This document shows, one piece after another, positions 1-10,386 of a DNA stretch of 64,000 nt. The stretch lies in NCBI RefSeq assembly GCF_040219335.1, contig NZ_JAVJSQ010000029.1:558001-622000 (forward strand), given 5' to 3'. The notes under the pieces were generated by a model, which worked only from the letters and a program-made list of their open reading frames with translations, ran no database searches and was not told the origin of the DNA. Origin of the DNA: Gimesia sp. Its GTDB lineage: Bacteria > Planctomycetota > Planctomycetia > Planctomycetales > Planctomycetaceae. Position 1 is the stretch's first letter. Every line of letters starts with the position of its first letter. The translations under genes were made by a program, and so were the position numbers.

Positions 1-2
1 AA

Positions 3-473
3 GCATTGTCGCTCTCACAAACGATTGACGACGTGCTCACAAGTCTGCAGGAAGAAATCAAACAAGGGGGAGTACAGCTTGAGGTCAACGTTGCTGAGTC
101 GCTTTCTTTGCACGCAGATGAGATACAATGGAAAGTCGTGTTGAGCAATCTGCTGTTGAACAGTCTACAGGCGATGGAAGCAGGTGGGCAGATCAAGATC
201 AGTGCGTCCCCGCTTGAGACGGAGTCAGGGCCATTCATTCACTTGAGGGTCATCGATGAAGGGGCGGGTCTGACAGAGGAAGAGCGCATCCACCTGTTTG
301 ATCCATTTTACTCGGCTCGACAGGCGGGACGAGGGCTCGGGTTTGGTTTGTCCAAGTGCTGGCGGATTGCCACGCAGCACGGTGCTACGATTGCTGCAGA
401 ACCCAACTCCGATCGCGGGGTGACCTTCCATCTTTACTGGCCCGCTGAGAAGCCAATTAACTCGGTAGCTTAG
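3..473 (+). CDS. Sensor histidine kinase, C-terminal ATPase domain (5' partial)
   Basis: The reading frame is open at the left edge, so only about 157 C-terminal residues are present. They form a GHKL/HATPase domain: an N-box (LLLNSLQAMEAGG), a G1 box (VIDEGAGL), an F-box (LFDPFYSARQAGRG) and a G2-like LGFGLSKCWRIATQHG. In this family the domain binds ATP and phosphorylates a histidine that would lie upstream of the window. The F and G2 boxes resemble NtrB/ZraS-type kinases, which often pair with sigma-54 response regulators, but the partner is not visible. The TTG at 6 should not be taken as the start. The domain call is secure; the stimulus is unknown. Confidence 0.85.
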   Translation, partial: ALSLSQTIDDVLTSLQEEIKQGGVQLEVNVAESLSLHADEIQWKVVLSNLLLNSLQAMEAGGQIKISASPLETESGPFIHLRVIDEGAGLTEEERIHLFDPFYSARQAGRGLGFGLSKCWRIATQHGATIAAEPNSDRGVTFHLYWPAEKPINSVA

Positions 474-646
474 CCAGTTTCACATCTGCCGGCGGTGATT
501 GCGCAGCGATCAGGCGTTTCTGGAAATCCTCGCTTGCGGTTCGGATGATGATCCGTTTCAATATGTTTTCACGAGAAATGGAACGTCTGATCTGACGCGG
601 ACAGGCTCTGTCCCAATCTTAGAATCACTCAGCAGCCTGAGGGACG

Positions 647-2815
647 ATGGCGGCGACTCATTCACTTCTGATTATTATCACCAGCCTGCTGGGGCAGACC
701 GCACCGATTGCGGAGGTGCCACTCAAACAGGAGCCGGCACGCTACCAGATTGAAGCCCCCAATGTGGCTGTGATCGACATTCCGGTGAGCAAGGTCACAA
801 TCCGGGCGCTTAATCTGGATGGTAGTCTGGATACCGATTTTTCAGAGCATCCTCAGAAAGTTGTCGGTCTCGAGCTCTGGGTCCATGAAGTCGACACGGC
901 ACTGCCGCCTTTTAAAAATGGAGTATTGGAGCTTAAAACGGATCTCGCTGAGAATCGAAAGGTCTACATTACCAGTGATGTGATCCGTGTGGATCCAGAC
1001 CAGCGCCGGTCAGGAGCTGTGGAAGTTTATCGAATTTCCAAATGGCTGAGCCTGTTACCTCCTTTGATTGCGGTGATACTGGCGATCTGGTTTCGGAATA
1101 TCATCCTCGCTTTGCTGGTCAGTATCTGGGTGGGAGCTGTGATCTTAGCGCATGGAAACCTGTTTCTGGGATTTGTGCATACGCTGGACACGTTCGTGAT
1201 CCATGAGATTGTCGAGCCAGGCAGTACCAGTTATTCCCACATGATGATCATCATGTTTACGATGTTCCTGGGAGCGATGGTCGGTGTGATGTCCGCAGGG
1301 GGCGGTACGGCTGCTCTGGTCAATCGTCTCTCCCGCTATGCATCAAAGCGAGAGCACAGCCAGGTTATGACCTGGTTTCTGGGGTTGATTATCTTTTTTG
1401 ATGACTACGCGAATTCGTTGCTGGTCGGCAGTTCAATGCGACCATTTACCGATCGGATGAAAGTCTCGCGGGAAAAGCTGGCTTTCCTGGTCGACTCAAC
1501 CGCGGCACCCGTTTCAGGAATTGCGATTATTTCCACCTGGGTTGGTGTCGAGATCGGATACATCGCAGATACCTACGCAAGTCTGGGGATGACCGGGGAC
1601 TACTATACGACCTTCTTATACAGTCTGCCTTACCGGTTCTATCCGTTACAGTTGCTGGCATTTGTCTGGCTGGTGGCTTACATCGGAAATGATTTTGGGC
1701 CGATGTTAAAAGCAGAAACACGGGCGATCGCTTATGGACAGTTGGTTCGTCCCGGGCGGTTTAACGTGACGGAAGTAGAGGGACACGCAGAAAGTGGCGA
1801 GCTCGCGAGACGCCAGTTGTTGCGGAATGCACTGGTCCCCCTGGTGGTATTACTGGGGCTCGCGATGATCGGACTCTGGTGGACAGGGACGATCGAGATT
1901 AACCGACTCAATCTGGAACGGGAACAGATGGGGCAGGCAGAACTCAAAGTCAATTTTCAAAATGTCCTTGAGCATTCTTCTCCCAACCGCGTACTGTTGA
2001 TTACTTCTTTTCTGGCTTCGATTGCAGCGGTCGTGAGTTGCAGTCTTTCCAAATCGCTTCCGTTGAGTGAATGCGTAGAGGCCTGGGCGAACGGGGCCAA
2101 GAGTATGTTCCTGGCGATCCTGATTCTGGTACTGGCCTGGTCCGTAGCGACCGTTTGTGATCAGCAGCACCTGAATACTGCCGGTGTGCTGGTGGAACTG
2201 CTTTCTGAAAAACTGTCTCCCAACTGGATGCCGACGATTACATTTCTGCTGGCAGCCGTCGTCAGTTTTGCAACCGGCAGTTCCTGGTCCACCATGGGCC
2301 TGTTGATGCCTTTGTCGATCTCGTTGACGTACAGTCTGCTGGTGCCACTGAATGAAGCCGATCCGAATCATCATCTGATGCTGGGAACAATCGGTGGTGT
2401 GCTGGCTGGCGCTATTTTTGGCGATCACTGTTCTCCCATCTCCGATACGACGGTTCTGTCGTCGGCAGCATCAGGTTCTGACCATCTCGATCACGTGTTG
2501 ACCCAGATCCCTTACGCTTTGACAGTCGCGGGAGTCTCGGTGCTCTTCGGGTACCTGCCGGTGGGCTTCGGATTTCAGCCTTATATCCTGTTGCCGGTCG
2601 GTCTGGTGGTGCTGTTCCTGATTCTGTTCTTCTATGGCCGATCCGCGGAGACCGAGGCGAAGGCCCTGCTGGAAGCGGGGGTGACGGCTGAGGAGTTTAA
2701 CAGCAGGGATAACGGATCTGAGGAAGAAACGGAGAGCGCAGGTGAATCGGATCAGACGGATTCCGATTCTGAGGACCCCTCCGAGTCCCCGGAAGAGTCG
2801 CGAGAAGAGGTCTGA
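647..2815 (+). CDS. NhaC-family Na+/H+ antiporter-like membrane protein with N-terminal extension
   Basis: A 722-residue membrane protein. Residues 1-25 look like a signal peptide. About 100 hydrophilic residues follow, then many hydrophobic helices from about residue 133. Antiporter signatures are FFDDYANSLLVG (about 250) and GDHCSPISDTT (about 591), both typical of the NhaC/YheL group that exchanges Na+ or an amine/acid substrate for protons. The C-terminus (about 690-722) is a very acidic Glu/Asp/Ser tail. The start ATG follows GAGGGACG closely. The extension and tail make it longer than ordinary NhaC proteins. The fold is clear; the substrate cannot be read from the sequence. Confidence 0.85.
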   Translation: MAATHSLLIIITSLLGQTAPIAEVPLKQEPARYQIEAPNVAVIDIPVSKVTIRALNLDGSLDTDFSEHPQKVVGLELWVHEVDTALPPFKNGVLELKTDLAENRKVYITSDVIRVDPDQRRSGAVEVYRISKWLSLLPPLIAVILAIWFRNIILALLVSIWVGAVILAHGNLFLGFVHTLDTFVIHEIVEPGSTSYSHMMIIMFTMFLGAMVGVMSAGGGTAALVNRLSRYASKREHSQVMTWFLGLIIFFDDYANSLLVGSSMRPFTDRMKVSREKLAFLVDSTAAPVSGIAIISTWVGVEIGYIADTYASLGMTGDYYTTFLYSLPYRFYPLQLLAFVWLVAYIGNDFGPMLKAETRAIAYGQLVRPGRFNVTEVEGHAESGELARRQLLRNALVPLVVLLGLAMIGLWWTGTIEINRLNLEREQMGQAELKVNFQNVLEHSSPNRVLLITSFLASIAAVVSCSLSKSLPLSECVEAWANGAKSMFLAILILVLAWSVATVCDQQHLNTAGVLVELLSEKLSPNWMPTITFLLAAVVSFATGSSWSTMGLLMPLSISLTYSLLVPLNEADPNHHLMLGTIGGVLAGAIFGDHCSPISDTTVLSSAASGSDHLDHVLTQIPYALTVAGVSVLFGYLPVGFGFQPYILLPVGLVVLFLILFFYGRSAETEAKALLEAGVTAEEFNSRDNGSEEETESAGESDQTDSDSEDPSESPEESREEV

Positions 2816-2908
2816 ATCCGTGTCCCCGGGCTGATTTATATGTTATACTTCACCTAAATTCTTCAAACTCCCAGTCCTGTTTGATTTTCAGTATAGGTGT
2901 CCCCCAAC

Positions 2909-3934
2909 ATGCAGTCCGAGACCAAGCTCCGTGGTATCTTCACTCCCAACCTGGTTCCCTACGATTCTCGTGGTGAAATTAATGAGCCCGAATTACGCCG
3001 TTATATTGACTGGCTGATCGAAAAGGGAGTTCATGGGCTGTACCCCAACGGTTCTACGGGGGAATTCACTCGTTTTACTCCTGAAGAGCGCAAGCGGATT
3101 GTAGCCATCATTGCGGATCAGACACGCGGCCGTGTGCCGATTCTGGCCGGGGCTGCAGAAGCCAATGTGCGGGAAACGATCAAGGCCTGCGAGTACTACT
3201 ACGAACTGGGTATTCGGGCAGTCGCCATCGTGGCTCCTTTTTATTACAAGTTGAGCCCAGCCTCTGTTTATGCCTATTTTAAGGAAATTGGGGATAATAC
3301 TCCCATCGATGTGACGCTGTATAACATTCCCATGTTTGCGAGCCCGATTGATGTGCCTACGATCCAGCGTCTTTCTGAAGAATGCGAAAAGATCGTGGCG
3401 ATTAAAGATTCCTCGGGCGATCTGCCCAACATGATTCGTATGATTCAGGCCGTGCGGCCCAACCGTCCGGAATTCTCATTTCTGACAGGCTGGGATGCGG
3501 CACTCATGCCTTTGATGCTGATTGGTGCAGACGGGGGAACCAATGCGAGTTCTGGTGTCGTACCGGAACTGACACGCAAGCTGTATGACCTGACCACTTC
3601 CGGTCAGCTCGATGAAGCCCGTCGTGTGCAATACGATCTGCTGACGCTGTTCGACACGATGATCTATTCCGCTGAGTTTCCGGAAGGGTTCCGGGCTGCG
3701 GTTGAACTCCGTGGATTCAACATGGGGCAGGGGCGTCAGCCGATTACCTCGGAGCAGAAAACGGACATCGTGACTTTAAGACGTACTCTGCAGTGCATGC
3801 TGTCAGAGCATGGCTTCACCAATGAGCCTATCGGTGGCTGTGCGACAGGAGTCAGCGAAGATCTCAGCGCCAGCGACGTGTCGCAGATTGTACAACATGT
3901 CGTCGCTGAGCTGAATCGTCGTAAGCTGCTCTAG
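2909..3934 (+). CDS. DapA/NanA-family class I aldolase (dihydrodipicolinate synthase family)
   Basis: A 341-residue (beta/alpha)8 lyase. The Schiff-base lysine is K166 in VAIKDSSGD, and the catalytic tyrosine is Y138 in the YNIP motif, spaced as in DapA. GSTGE near residue 50 fits the carboxylate-binding loop. ATG 2909 is preferred over GTG 2897 because AGGTG lies about 9 nt upstream of it. About 40 extra C-terminal residues follow the barrel. Family members include dihydrodipicolinate synthase, N-acetylneuraminate lyase and sugar-acid aldolases. Nothing in the neighbourhood points to lysine synthesis, so a catabolic aldolase is equally possible. It converges on alaS with an 18-nt gap. Confidence 0.85.
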   Translation: MQSETKLRGIFTPNLVPYDSRGEINEPELRRYIDWLIEKGVHGLYPNGSTGEFTRFTPEERKRIVAIIADQTRGRVPILAGAAEANVRETIKACEYYYELGIRAVAIVAPFYYKLSPASVYAYFKEIGDNTPIDVTLYNIPMFASPIDVPTIQRLSEECEKIVAIKDSSGDLPNMIRMIQAVRPNRPEFSFLTGWDAALMPLMLIGADGGTNASSGVVPELTRKLYDLTTSGQLDEARRVQYDLLTLFDTMIYSAEFPEGFRAAVELRGFNMGQGRQPITSEQKTDIVTLRRTLQCMLSEHGFTNEPIGGCATGVSEDLSASDVSQIVQHVVAELNRRKLL

Positions 3935-3952
3935 GCGTCTAGCGCGTCTGAG

Positions 3953-6580
3953 TTAACCTTCGAGCTGACTGCGGTAGTAGTCTGCGCCGGTTTTCAGAGC
4001 GGCGTCGAGTTGTTCCGGATCCTTACCACCGGCTTCGGCCATATCGGGACGACCACCGCCGCCTCCGCCGACCACTTTGGCAGCCGCTTTCACGCAGTCA
4101 CCGGCTTTGAGTCCCTGTTTTACCAGCTCCTGGTTAACGGCGGCCATCAAAGCGACTTTGCCGTCAATCTCGGTACCCAGAATCAGTGCGACCTGTTTGC
4201 CTTTCTTCCGCAGGTGGTCTGCCAGTTCCCGCAACTGATCGCGTGAGACATCTTTCGCGTGGTAGGCCACAATTTTGACATCATTCACGACGGGGGCTTC
4301 CTCCAGCAGTTCATCGGCGGTTCCCGCCAGTGATTTACTGGAGAACTTGAGCAGTTGTTTTTTCATTTCCCGGATTTCGTCCTGCAGATGGGCGATCTTC
4401 TGGGGAAGTTCATCGAGTCGCGGCGCTTTGAGCTGACCAGCGATTTCCTGCAGCAGCTTTTCGCTGTTGCGTGTCTTTTCCAGAGCTTTCGGGCCGGTTA
4501 AAGCGTGGATACGACGAACGCCTTTGGCGACCGGTTCTTCATTGACGATCTTGCAGAGACCGACCTGTCCCGTATTGGTGAGGTGGGTTCCCCCACAGAG
4601 TTCGATGCTGAAGTCACCCATCTGGACCACGCGGACATTGTCAGGATATTTCTCACCAAAGAGAGCCATGGCTCCCAGGTTGCGGGCATCCTGCAGTTTC
4701 ATCAACTGGGTGGTGACAGAGGCGCCTTCGGAAATCCGCTGGTTGATGATATCTTCGACCTGGCTGATTTCTTCGGGGGTGAGTGCCTTGCTGTGTGAGA
4801 AGTCGAAGCGGAGAGTATCCTGTTCGACTTTCGACCCACGCTGCATGGCGCTGTCGCCGATGACGGTGTGCAGGGCATGATGCAGCAGGTGAGTGGCCGA
4901 GTGAGCACGCTGGATACCGGACCGGCGTGGTTCGACCACCGTTGCTTTGAGGGTTTGTCCCTGTTCCAGTTTGCCTTCCAGCAGATGGCCGATGTGCAGA
5001 ATCAATCCACCGTTACGCTGGGTATTCACGACTTCAAATTTCAGGCCCTCTCCTTCGAGGTGACCCGTGTCTCCCACCTGACCACCGGCTTCGGCGTAGA
5101 AGGGAGTCTGATCGAGTACGACAACGACGGGATGGGCATGACCCTTTTCTACGACAGATTCCACCAGGCGATCCTCAGCGATAATGCCGACGACTGTGCC
5201 TTCATCAACGGTGGTTTCATAGCCTTTGAATTGCGTGTCGCTGGTGGTTTTGTGCAGCGCTGTCAGCGGACCTTCTGACATAACCGAATCGAGGAACGCC
5301 CCGCTGCCGCTGCCTTCTTTGTGCTGCTGCATCAGGTTATTGAATTCCGTGCGATTGACGCTGATATTGTTTTTAGCAGCAAGGGCTTCGGTAAGCTCAA
5401 TCAGGAAGCCGTCAGTCTGGTGCAGATCGAAAGCATCTTCACCGGCGATTTCCGATTTGCCTTCCTGTTCGGCTTTTTTCAGGAAGCCTTCGAAGCGGGT
5501 GAGACCTTTTTCGATGACGCCCAGGAACTGCTCTTCCTCTTCCTTGATGGTGTGCTGCACGTGTTCGACGGTCTTGGCGATTTCCGGATAGGGAGTCTGC
5601 ATGATGTCGACGACAGCCGGCACCAGTTGAAACAGGAACGGTTCCTGTTTGCCGAGGAGGTAGCCTTCGAGCAAGGCGCGACGGAGGAGCTGCCGAACGA
5701 CGTAGCTTTCTTTATCGCGACCAGGGTTAACCCCTTCGTGGATACTGAAGGTGATGGCGCGAACGTGATCAGAAATACGGCGGAGCGGACGACCCGTTGG
5801 TTTGTCGAATCCATAGCCGGTGCCGACAACATCGCCGGCTGCCAGACAGAGTTGCTTCAGCGTATCGATTTCGAAGTTGCTCCGTACGCCCTGCAGAACG
5901 GAGGCGGTACGTTCCAGCCCCATTCCGGTGTCGATGTTTTTCTTAGGCAGCGGTTTGAGATTGTTGGGCGGATCGCCAACGCGGTTGAACTGGGTGAAGA
6001 CCAGGTTCCAGATTTCGACGTTATCTTTACCGCCGTTGGGGTGGTAGAAGATTTCGCTACAGGGGCCGCAGACGCCGTCGGGGCCATCCGAAGGAGCACC
6101 GGCGGGCCAGAAGTTTTCGTGTTCGTTTTCGCGGCTGATGCGGTTGGCGGGAAGCTTGATTTCATCGTGCCAGATGTTGTAGGCCTCATCGTCATCCAGG
6201 TAGACGGTGACGGAAAGCAGGTTGGGATCGAGGCCCAGGTATTTCTTATCGGTCAGGTATTCCCAGGCCCAATGGATGGCTTCGCGTTTGAAGTAATCTC
6301 CGAAGGAGAAATTACCCAGCATTTCAAAGAAGGTATGGTGGTAAGCGGTGACGCCGACGTTTTGAATATCGCCGGTGCGGAGGCACATCTGACAGGTGGT
6401 GGCTTTTGTGAATTCCAGCTTGCCTACGCCCAGAAACTGATCTTTGAACTGGTTCATCCCGGCGGGTGTAAACAGAACCGTAGGGTCATCCCGGGGGACC
6501 AGAACGTCGGATGGTCTTCTGACACAGCCTTTTTCTTCAAAGAAGGAAAGATAACTCTCGCGAAGTTCGTCTGTTTTCAT
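3953..6580 (-). CDS. alaS: Alanyl-tRNA synthetase
   Basis: An 875-residue full-length AlaS, which charges tRNA-Ala in the cytoplasm. The N-terminal class II catalytic core starts with the [13 protein letters not shown] region. The editing domain carries the zinc/editing ligands H560 and H564 (HSATH) and C662 and H666 (CGGTH). The C-terminal C-Ala domain ends with a glycine-rich [15 protein letters not shown]. Length and motif order match bacterial AlaS. The start lies only 6 nt downstream of the stop of the HtrA-like protease gene, so the two genes are probably co-transcribed and translationally coupled. Confidence 0.98.
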   Translation of the reverse strand: MKTDELRESYLSFFEEKGCVRRPSDVLVPRDDPTVLFTPAGMNQFKDQFLGVGKLEFTKATTCQMCLRTGDIQNVGVTAYHHTFFEMLGNFSFGDYFKREAIHWAWEYLTDKKYLGLDPNLLSVTVYLDDDEAYNIWHDEIKLPANRISRENEHENFWPAGAPSDGPDGVCGPCSEIFYHPNGGKDNVEIWNLVFTQFNRVGDPPNNLKPLPKKNIDTGMGLERTASVLQGVRSNFEIDTLKQLCLAAGDVVGTGYGFDKPTGRPLRRISDHVRAITFSIHEGVNPGRDKESYVVRQLLRRALLEGYLLGKQEPFLFQLVPAVVDIMQTPYPEIAKTVEHVQHTIKEEEEQFLGVIEKGLTRFEGFLKKAEQEGKSEIAGEDAFDLHQTDGFLIELTEALAAKNNISVNRTEFNNLMQQHKEGSGSGAFLDSVMSEGPLTALHKTTSDTQFKGYETTVDEGTVVGIIAEDRLVESVVEKGHAHPVVVVLDQTPFYAEAGGQVGDTGHLEGEGLKFEVVNTQRNGGLILHIGHLLEGKLEQGQTLKATVVEPRRSGIQRAHSATHLLHHALHTVIGDSAMQRGSKVEQDTLRFDFSHSKALTPEEISQVEDIINQRISEGASVTTQLMKLQDARNLGAMALFGEKYPDNVRVVQMGDFSIELCGGTHLTNTGQVGLCKIVNEEPVAKGVRRIHALTGPKALEKTRNSEKLLQEIAGQLKAPRLDELPQKIAHLQDEIREMKKQLLKFSSKSLAGTADELLEEAPVVNDVKIVAYHAKDVSRDQLRELADHLRKKGKQVALILGTEIDGKVALMAAVNQELVKQGLKAGDCVKAAAKVVGGGGGGRPDMAEAGGKDPEQLDAALKTGADYYRSQLEG

Positions 6581-6586
6581 TGTTTC

Positions 6587-8185
6587 TTATTGCTTACTGT
6601 TTGGAAGAACGACCTTGCGGTCATCCAGAAGTTGTAATGTTACCGGTGAAGTGCTGGCCCGTTGTGCTTCCTGATAGAACGCGTCAGGCGTTTGTACCGG
6701 CTGATCATTGACCAGGCGAATGAACGTTCCTTCTGTCAGCCCGGCCTGTTGTGCGGGACTGTCGGGAGCGACATGCGTCACAACCACAGCGGGCGGGTAA
6801 GTGAACGGACTAAACGTATATTTTGCACGGGCAGTGGGATAATCGACTCTTAAACCGCGCCAGAGGGGATGCCGATAGCGGGTTTGTACAATCCCTTCAT
6901 CATCCGCCACGGGCCATTTTCCCAGTTTCACTGTCAGAGTCAACTCACGCGGATTTTTTCCTCTCAAGATTTGCAGCTTTGCCTCGGTCCCTGCGCCTGC
7001 TTTCCCTACTTCACGCATCAGGTCAAGTTCGTTGCGTAGCGGCTTACCGTTGATTGAAAGGATCAGATCGCCGGTGCGCAATCCCGCCTGTTGGGCCGGT
7101 GAATGCTGTTTGACGCCGCTCGTCTGAACATAGCTCGACTCTGTAAGGTTGACAGCACCGGCAAGATTTCGGTTCGCTTCATTGCGATCAAGTGTACCAG
7201 GGGTGATCCCCAGGAAACCGTATTCCGGCTCAAGCCCGTTTGCCAGGCTGTCGATGATCCGCCGCGTATCCGGGTCAATGGGAATCGCGTAGCCTGCCGA
7301 TTTTTCATAACCTTCCAGAGCCGCCAGGGATGTTGTGACTCCGATCAGATTACCATCCAGATCAAGCAGAGCGCCGCCACTGGTTCCCAGGTCGAGGTGT
7401 GTATCCACCTGAAGCAGGGTTCCGAAGTGATGGATGGTTTCTTTCTTGGACAGCTCCTGATTCAGGAAGTTTTTAAATATGGGGACGGGGTAGCGGTGGA
7501 AGTTACTTACAATGCCCCAGCTGGCACTCGGTGAACCATCACGGGCAATGGCGTAAGGGTTCCCCAGTGCGATCACAAACTGTCCCTTGCGGACTGATTC
7601 CGTGTTTCCATACTGGACCGGTTTGAGAGGGCGGGAAGCATCTGCTGCTACTCGTCCTGCGGGAACCAGGACTGCGAGATCACTTCTGGGGTCGGCAGCG
7701 AGGAGCGTGGCATAGAATCCGCGGCGGTCCTCAGTGTGGACGTATAGACGGTACTCAGGAACCTTTTTCTGTCCCGTGATTGGACCTCCCTGAGTGAGGT
7801 GGAAATTCGTCAGCACCAATACCCTTTGCTGATTGGTGGGATCCGGAATGATCACACCTGATCCGAATTCGGTGGGAATAAAATTCAGATCCTGCGGGTC
7901 ATGGCTCAGATTCAGATCCTGATTGGGATCGAGTCCGAACGGAGCGGGGATGCGCGACTGGAACTGCTGTTTGCGGGTTTTGATTTTGGAGATCGCGACG
8001 ACGGAGTGTTCTGCTTTCTCAATTGCCTTGACCAACTGCTGCTGGACGGCAAAGGCGACAGCGCGAGCATCGGGCGATTGAGCGTTCAGATGTCGCGTCG
8101 GCAAAGAGAGCCAGCAGACACTGATGGTAATGAGGCAAATCAGCGTGTGATGAAAGCGAATCAGATTTTTCAGAGCTGCAGACAT
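6587..8185 (-). CDS. HtrA/Deg-like serine protease with two PDZ domains
   Basis: A 532-residue secreted protein. A hydrophobic segment at 10-30 acts as signal or anchor. The trypsin-fold triad reads H129 (TNFH), D169 (DPRSDLAVL) and S269 (GTSGGAL), so it should be catalytic. Two PDZ-like regions follow, at about 320-420 and 450-525. The loop GTSGG replaces the usual GNSGG. Deg proteases degrade or refold misfolded envelope proteins. The gene sits 6 nt upstream of alaS in the same orientation. It is separated from recA by a hairpin terminator at 8293-8330. Confidence 0.88.
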   Translation of the reverse strand: MSAALKNLIRFHHTLICLITISVCWLSLPTRHLNAQSPDARAVAFAVQQQLVKAIEKAEHSVVAISKIKTRKQQFQSRIPAPFGLDPNQDLNLSHDPQDLNFIPTEFGSGVIIPDPTNQQRVLVLTNFHLTQGGPITGQKKVPEYRLYVHTEDRRGFYATLLAADPRSDLAVLVPAGRVAADASRPLKPVQYGNTESVRKGQFVIALGNPYAIARDGSPSASWGIVSNFHRYPVPIFKNFLNQELSKKETIHHFGTLLQVDTHLDLGTSGGALLDLDGNLIGVTTSLAALEGYEKSAGYAIPIDPDTRRIIDSLANGLEPEYGFLGITPGTLDRNEANRNLAGAVNLTESSYVQTSGVKQHSPAQQAGLRTGDLILSINGKPLRNELDLMREVGKAGAGTEAKLQILRGKNPRELTLTVKLGKWPVADDEGIVQTRYRHPLWRGLRVDYPTARAKYTFSPFTYPPAVVVTHVAPDSPAQQAGLTEGTFIRLVNDQPVQTPDAFYQEAQRASTSPVTLQLLDDRKVVLPNSKQ

Positions 8186-8287
8186 ACTTTGCCTCAGAGT
8201 AGAGCGTCGGGAACAGAAATCATGCGGAAAGCGAAATCGCTGATATTCGGATAGTCCTTATTTTACAGTGTTTTCGTACAGAACCCA

Positions 8288-8330
8288 ATGCAAAACGACC
8301 TTGAATACCCGTGGGGCATCAAGGTCGTTT
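8288..8330 (-). terminator. Rho-independent terminator of recA
   Basis: Arms at 8293-8304 and 8319-8330 form a 12-bp perfect stem (AAACGACCTTGA / TCAAGGTCGTTT). On the minus strand the stem ends in a GTTTTG tract. It lies about 45 nt past the recA stop. Confidence 0.8.
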
Positions 8331-8375
8331 CATCGTTAGCAGGTGTATTTGTCAGGCTGTGGCCAGCCGAGAGGG

Positions 8376-9476
8376 TCAGGCCTCGACAGCTTCGGGTTCC
8401 GTTTCCGGTTCCAGTTCTTCCTCGGTGGAGGCAACCAGCCCCTGGGCTTCCAGGACCTTCTGTTTAATCTCCAGACAGAGTTCGGGGTTTTCCTCGAGCA
8501 CCGCTTTGGAACGGTCCCGCCCCTGACCCAGTCGCGTTTCACCATAGCTGAACCAGCTGCCGCTCTTCTTGACGATTTTGTTTTCCACGGCAAGGTCCAG
8601 CAGGTCGAGTTCGAAATTGATGCCTCCGGTGGAGAGCATGTCAAACTCAGCAATGCGGAACGGAGGTGCAATTTTGTTCTTGACGATCTTAGCCTTCATG
8701 CGAATGCCTGTCACCGTGTCACCGTCTTTGAGTGTTGCGATACGACGGACGTCAACTCGGACAGAACTGTAGAACTTCAGTGCGCGACCGCCGGGAGTCG
8801 TTTCGGGGCTGCCGAACATGACGCCGATCTTTTCACGGATCTGGTTGATGAAGATCACTGTCGTTTTGGATTTGGAAATGGCACCGGTCAGTTTCCGCAT
8901 GGCCTGGCTCATCATACGTGCCTGCAGGCCGACGTGTGTGTCACCAATTTCGCCATCCAGTTCCGCTTTGGGGACCAGTGCAGCGACGGAGTCAACAACG
9001 ATGACATCGACCGAATTGGATTTGATCAGCATTTCAGCGATCTGCAGGCCTTCTTCGCCGTAGGTCGGCTGACTGACCAGCAGTTCGGAAATGTTGACGC
9101 CCAGTTTTTTGGCCCAGACAGGATCGAGAGCATGCTCGGCGTCGATAAACGCGGCGATGCCACCCTCTTTCTGGGCGTTGGCGATAACGTGCAGGGCCAG
9201 GGTGGTTTTACCGCTGGATTCCGGTCCGTAGAGTTCGATAATACGGCCACGGGGAAATCCATGGCCTCCGAGGGCCAGGTCAAGGGACAGGGCACCGCTG
9301 GCGATCGAGGGGACCGCGCGGGCGTTTTCCCCGGTGAGTTTCATGATGGAGCCTTTACCGAACGCCTGTTCGATTTGTCCCAAGGCGTTTTTGAGCATCC
9401 CCTCGGAATCTTTGGTTCCGTTGTTGCTGGGAGCGGGGGGGGTAGCGGCCCGTTTTGATCTTGCTTTAGCGGCCAT
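8376..9476 (-). CDS. recA: Recombinase A
   Basis: A 366-residue RecA, the DNA strand-exchange ATPase of homologous recombination and the SOS co-protease. Walker A is GPESSGKT at 84-91. The core [20 protein letters not shown], which includes loop L1, and [12 protein letters not shown] are intact. The N-terminus has about 25 extra Ala/Lys/Pro-rich residues, and the C-terminus is acidic ([15 protein letters not shown]), as usual for RecA. GAAGG lies a few nt upstream of the ATG. The leader holds a long inverted repeat (9488-9583). The gene is monocistronic by its downstream terminator. Confidence 0.98.
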   Translation of the reverse strand: MAAKARSKRAATPPAPSNNGTKDSEGMLKNALGQIEQAFGKGSIMKLTGENARAVPSIASGALSLDLALGGHGFPRGRIIELYGPESSGKTTLALHVIANAQKEGGIAAFIDAEHALDPVWAKKLGVNISELLVSQPTYGEEGLQIAEMLIKSNSVDVIVVDSVAALVPKAELDGEIGDTHVGLQARMMSQAMRKLTGAISKSKTTVIFINQIREKIGVMFGSPETTPGGRALKFYSSVRVDVRRIATLKDGDTVTGIRMKAKIVKNKIAPPFRIAEFDMLSTGGINFELDLLDLAVENKIVKKSGSWFSYGETRLGQGRDRSKAVLEENPELCLEIKQKVLEAQGLVASTEEELEPETEPEAVEA

Positions 9477-9772
9477 TGAGGTCTTCCTTCAATAATATGC
9501 AATTGCCCCGCAAATGAGTTCGAGTCCGTCAGGCGAAGCAAGTGCCTAATTTATCGAGAATTGCGGGGACGCCTATTATTGAACGCCGTCTCGACCCATG
9601 GTTTTCAAAGAAGTGCCTGTTGTGAACAAAGATATATTATCTTGAATCAACTCCTGTCACAACGGCAAACATGAGACATTTATAGCTGTCGGCAATTATT
9701 TCAGATTTTCCACAGTCTGAAAAGTACTAATTGGCCGGAAAACGATGAAAAATTGGAGAAGACCGCTTCCGT
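9477..9772. promoter_or_regulatory. recA upstream region
   Basis: About 296 nt lie between recA and the CYTH gene, both on the minus strand, so this must carry the recA promoter. Its clearest structure is the inverted repeat at 9488-9583. I found no CTGT-N8-ACAG or CGAAC-type SOS box. A small hairpin (TCAGA at 9701-9705, TCTGA at 9716-9720) could help terminate the CYTH transcript. Confidence 0.5.
9488..9583 (-). repeat. Long imperfect inverted repeat in the recA leader
   Basis: TTCAATAATA (9488-9497) pairs with TATTATTGAA (9574-9583). CCCCGCAA (9506-9513) pairs with TTGCGGGG (9561-9568). The two paired blocks are stacked with short internal loops around a loop of about 47 nt. The structure ends 11 nt from the recA start codon, so it could be an mRNA structure covering the ribosome-binding site or a DNA operator. 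Confidence 0.6.
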
Positions 9773-10330
9773 TCAGGAGTTCTCAGCCTGTTGCATCAAC
9801 ATTCCCAGGTATGAGGTGCGGATGGGGGAGGAGAGCCCGAGTTGTTCTGCCAGCTGGATGACTGCAGCTTCGGCCTGTTCCAGTTCCGCTTCTTCTGCCA
9901 GAGTTTCTACCTCGGCAAAGGTGCCGAGCCCTTCGACTTCGTCAATGGTGATCTCGAAGTGCCGCTGCTCATGATGAAAAGAGTAGGGGGTCCGCTGTTT
10001 TTTCACATTTCGCACGGGCTGGAAGCCGAGGAGTTCGAGCATCTCTTTCAACTGGTCCAGAGCCTCGGGGCCCGTTTCGAATGAAAGTTCGATCTCTTTA
10101 CGGATCTTGCTGACCGTGGCCCGCTTCGGGCCTTTGTAGGTAATGTGATTCTCTGTGCCAATCCGGCGGATGCGGAGTGCCTCGTCAGTTTCGACAAAGT
10201 TCCGACTGGGATGAGCGAAGTAATAATCTTCCTGATCCAGCGTCGCACCCTGCTCAGCACCAATCTGTTCGAGTTGCGCAAGCAGCTGCGATTGATCGGG
10301 GATTCGAAATTTCTGTTCGATTTCCAGCAT
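9773..10330 (-). CDS. CYTH-domain protein (class IV adenylate cyclase CyaB-like)
   Basis: 185 residues from ATG 10330. That start is preferred because MLEIEQKF puts the CYTH signature ExExK (EIEQKF) at the N-terminus; an upstream ATG at 10399 would overlap the preceding gene. Other CYTH marks are the RIRRIG strand, TYKGPK and the FEITIDEVEGLG segment. The family includes CyaB-type adenylate cyclases and thiamine- or polyphosphate-hydrolysing tunnel enzymes. The Glu/Lys/Arg tunnel residues are present, so it is probably active, but the product is not certain. It lies 56 nt downstream of the cytochrome gene. Confidence 0.82.
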   Translation of the reverse strand: MLEIEQKFRIPDQSQLLAQLEQIGAEQGATLDQEDYYFAHPSRNFVETDEALRIRRIGTENHITYKGPKRATVSKIRKEIELSFETGPEALDQLKEMLELLGFQPVRNVKKQRTPYSFHHEQRHFEITIDEVEGLGTFAEVETLAEEAELEQAEAAVIQLAEQLGLSSPIRTSYLGMLMQQAENS

Positions 10331-10386
10331 GGGGAAACGTCTCTGATGAAAGTAGAAGTCTGTAGTGTTGGGCAACTGGTACCGAA

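Noticed and set aside
5321-6637. Long plus-strand open frame (438 codons) opposite alaS
   Set aside because: It is an antisense shadow of a certain gene. The composition is atypical and there is no ribosome-binding site. The same applies to frames opposite recA (8343-9458), dxs (54775-55809) and the S41 protease (43858-44772).
9514-9530. tRNA T-arm-like TTCGAGTCC in the recA leader
   Set aside because: The flanking bases do not form a T-stem, and there is no acceptor, D or anticodon arm around it.
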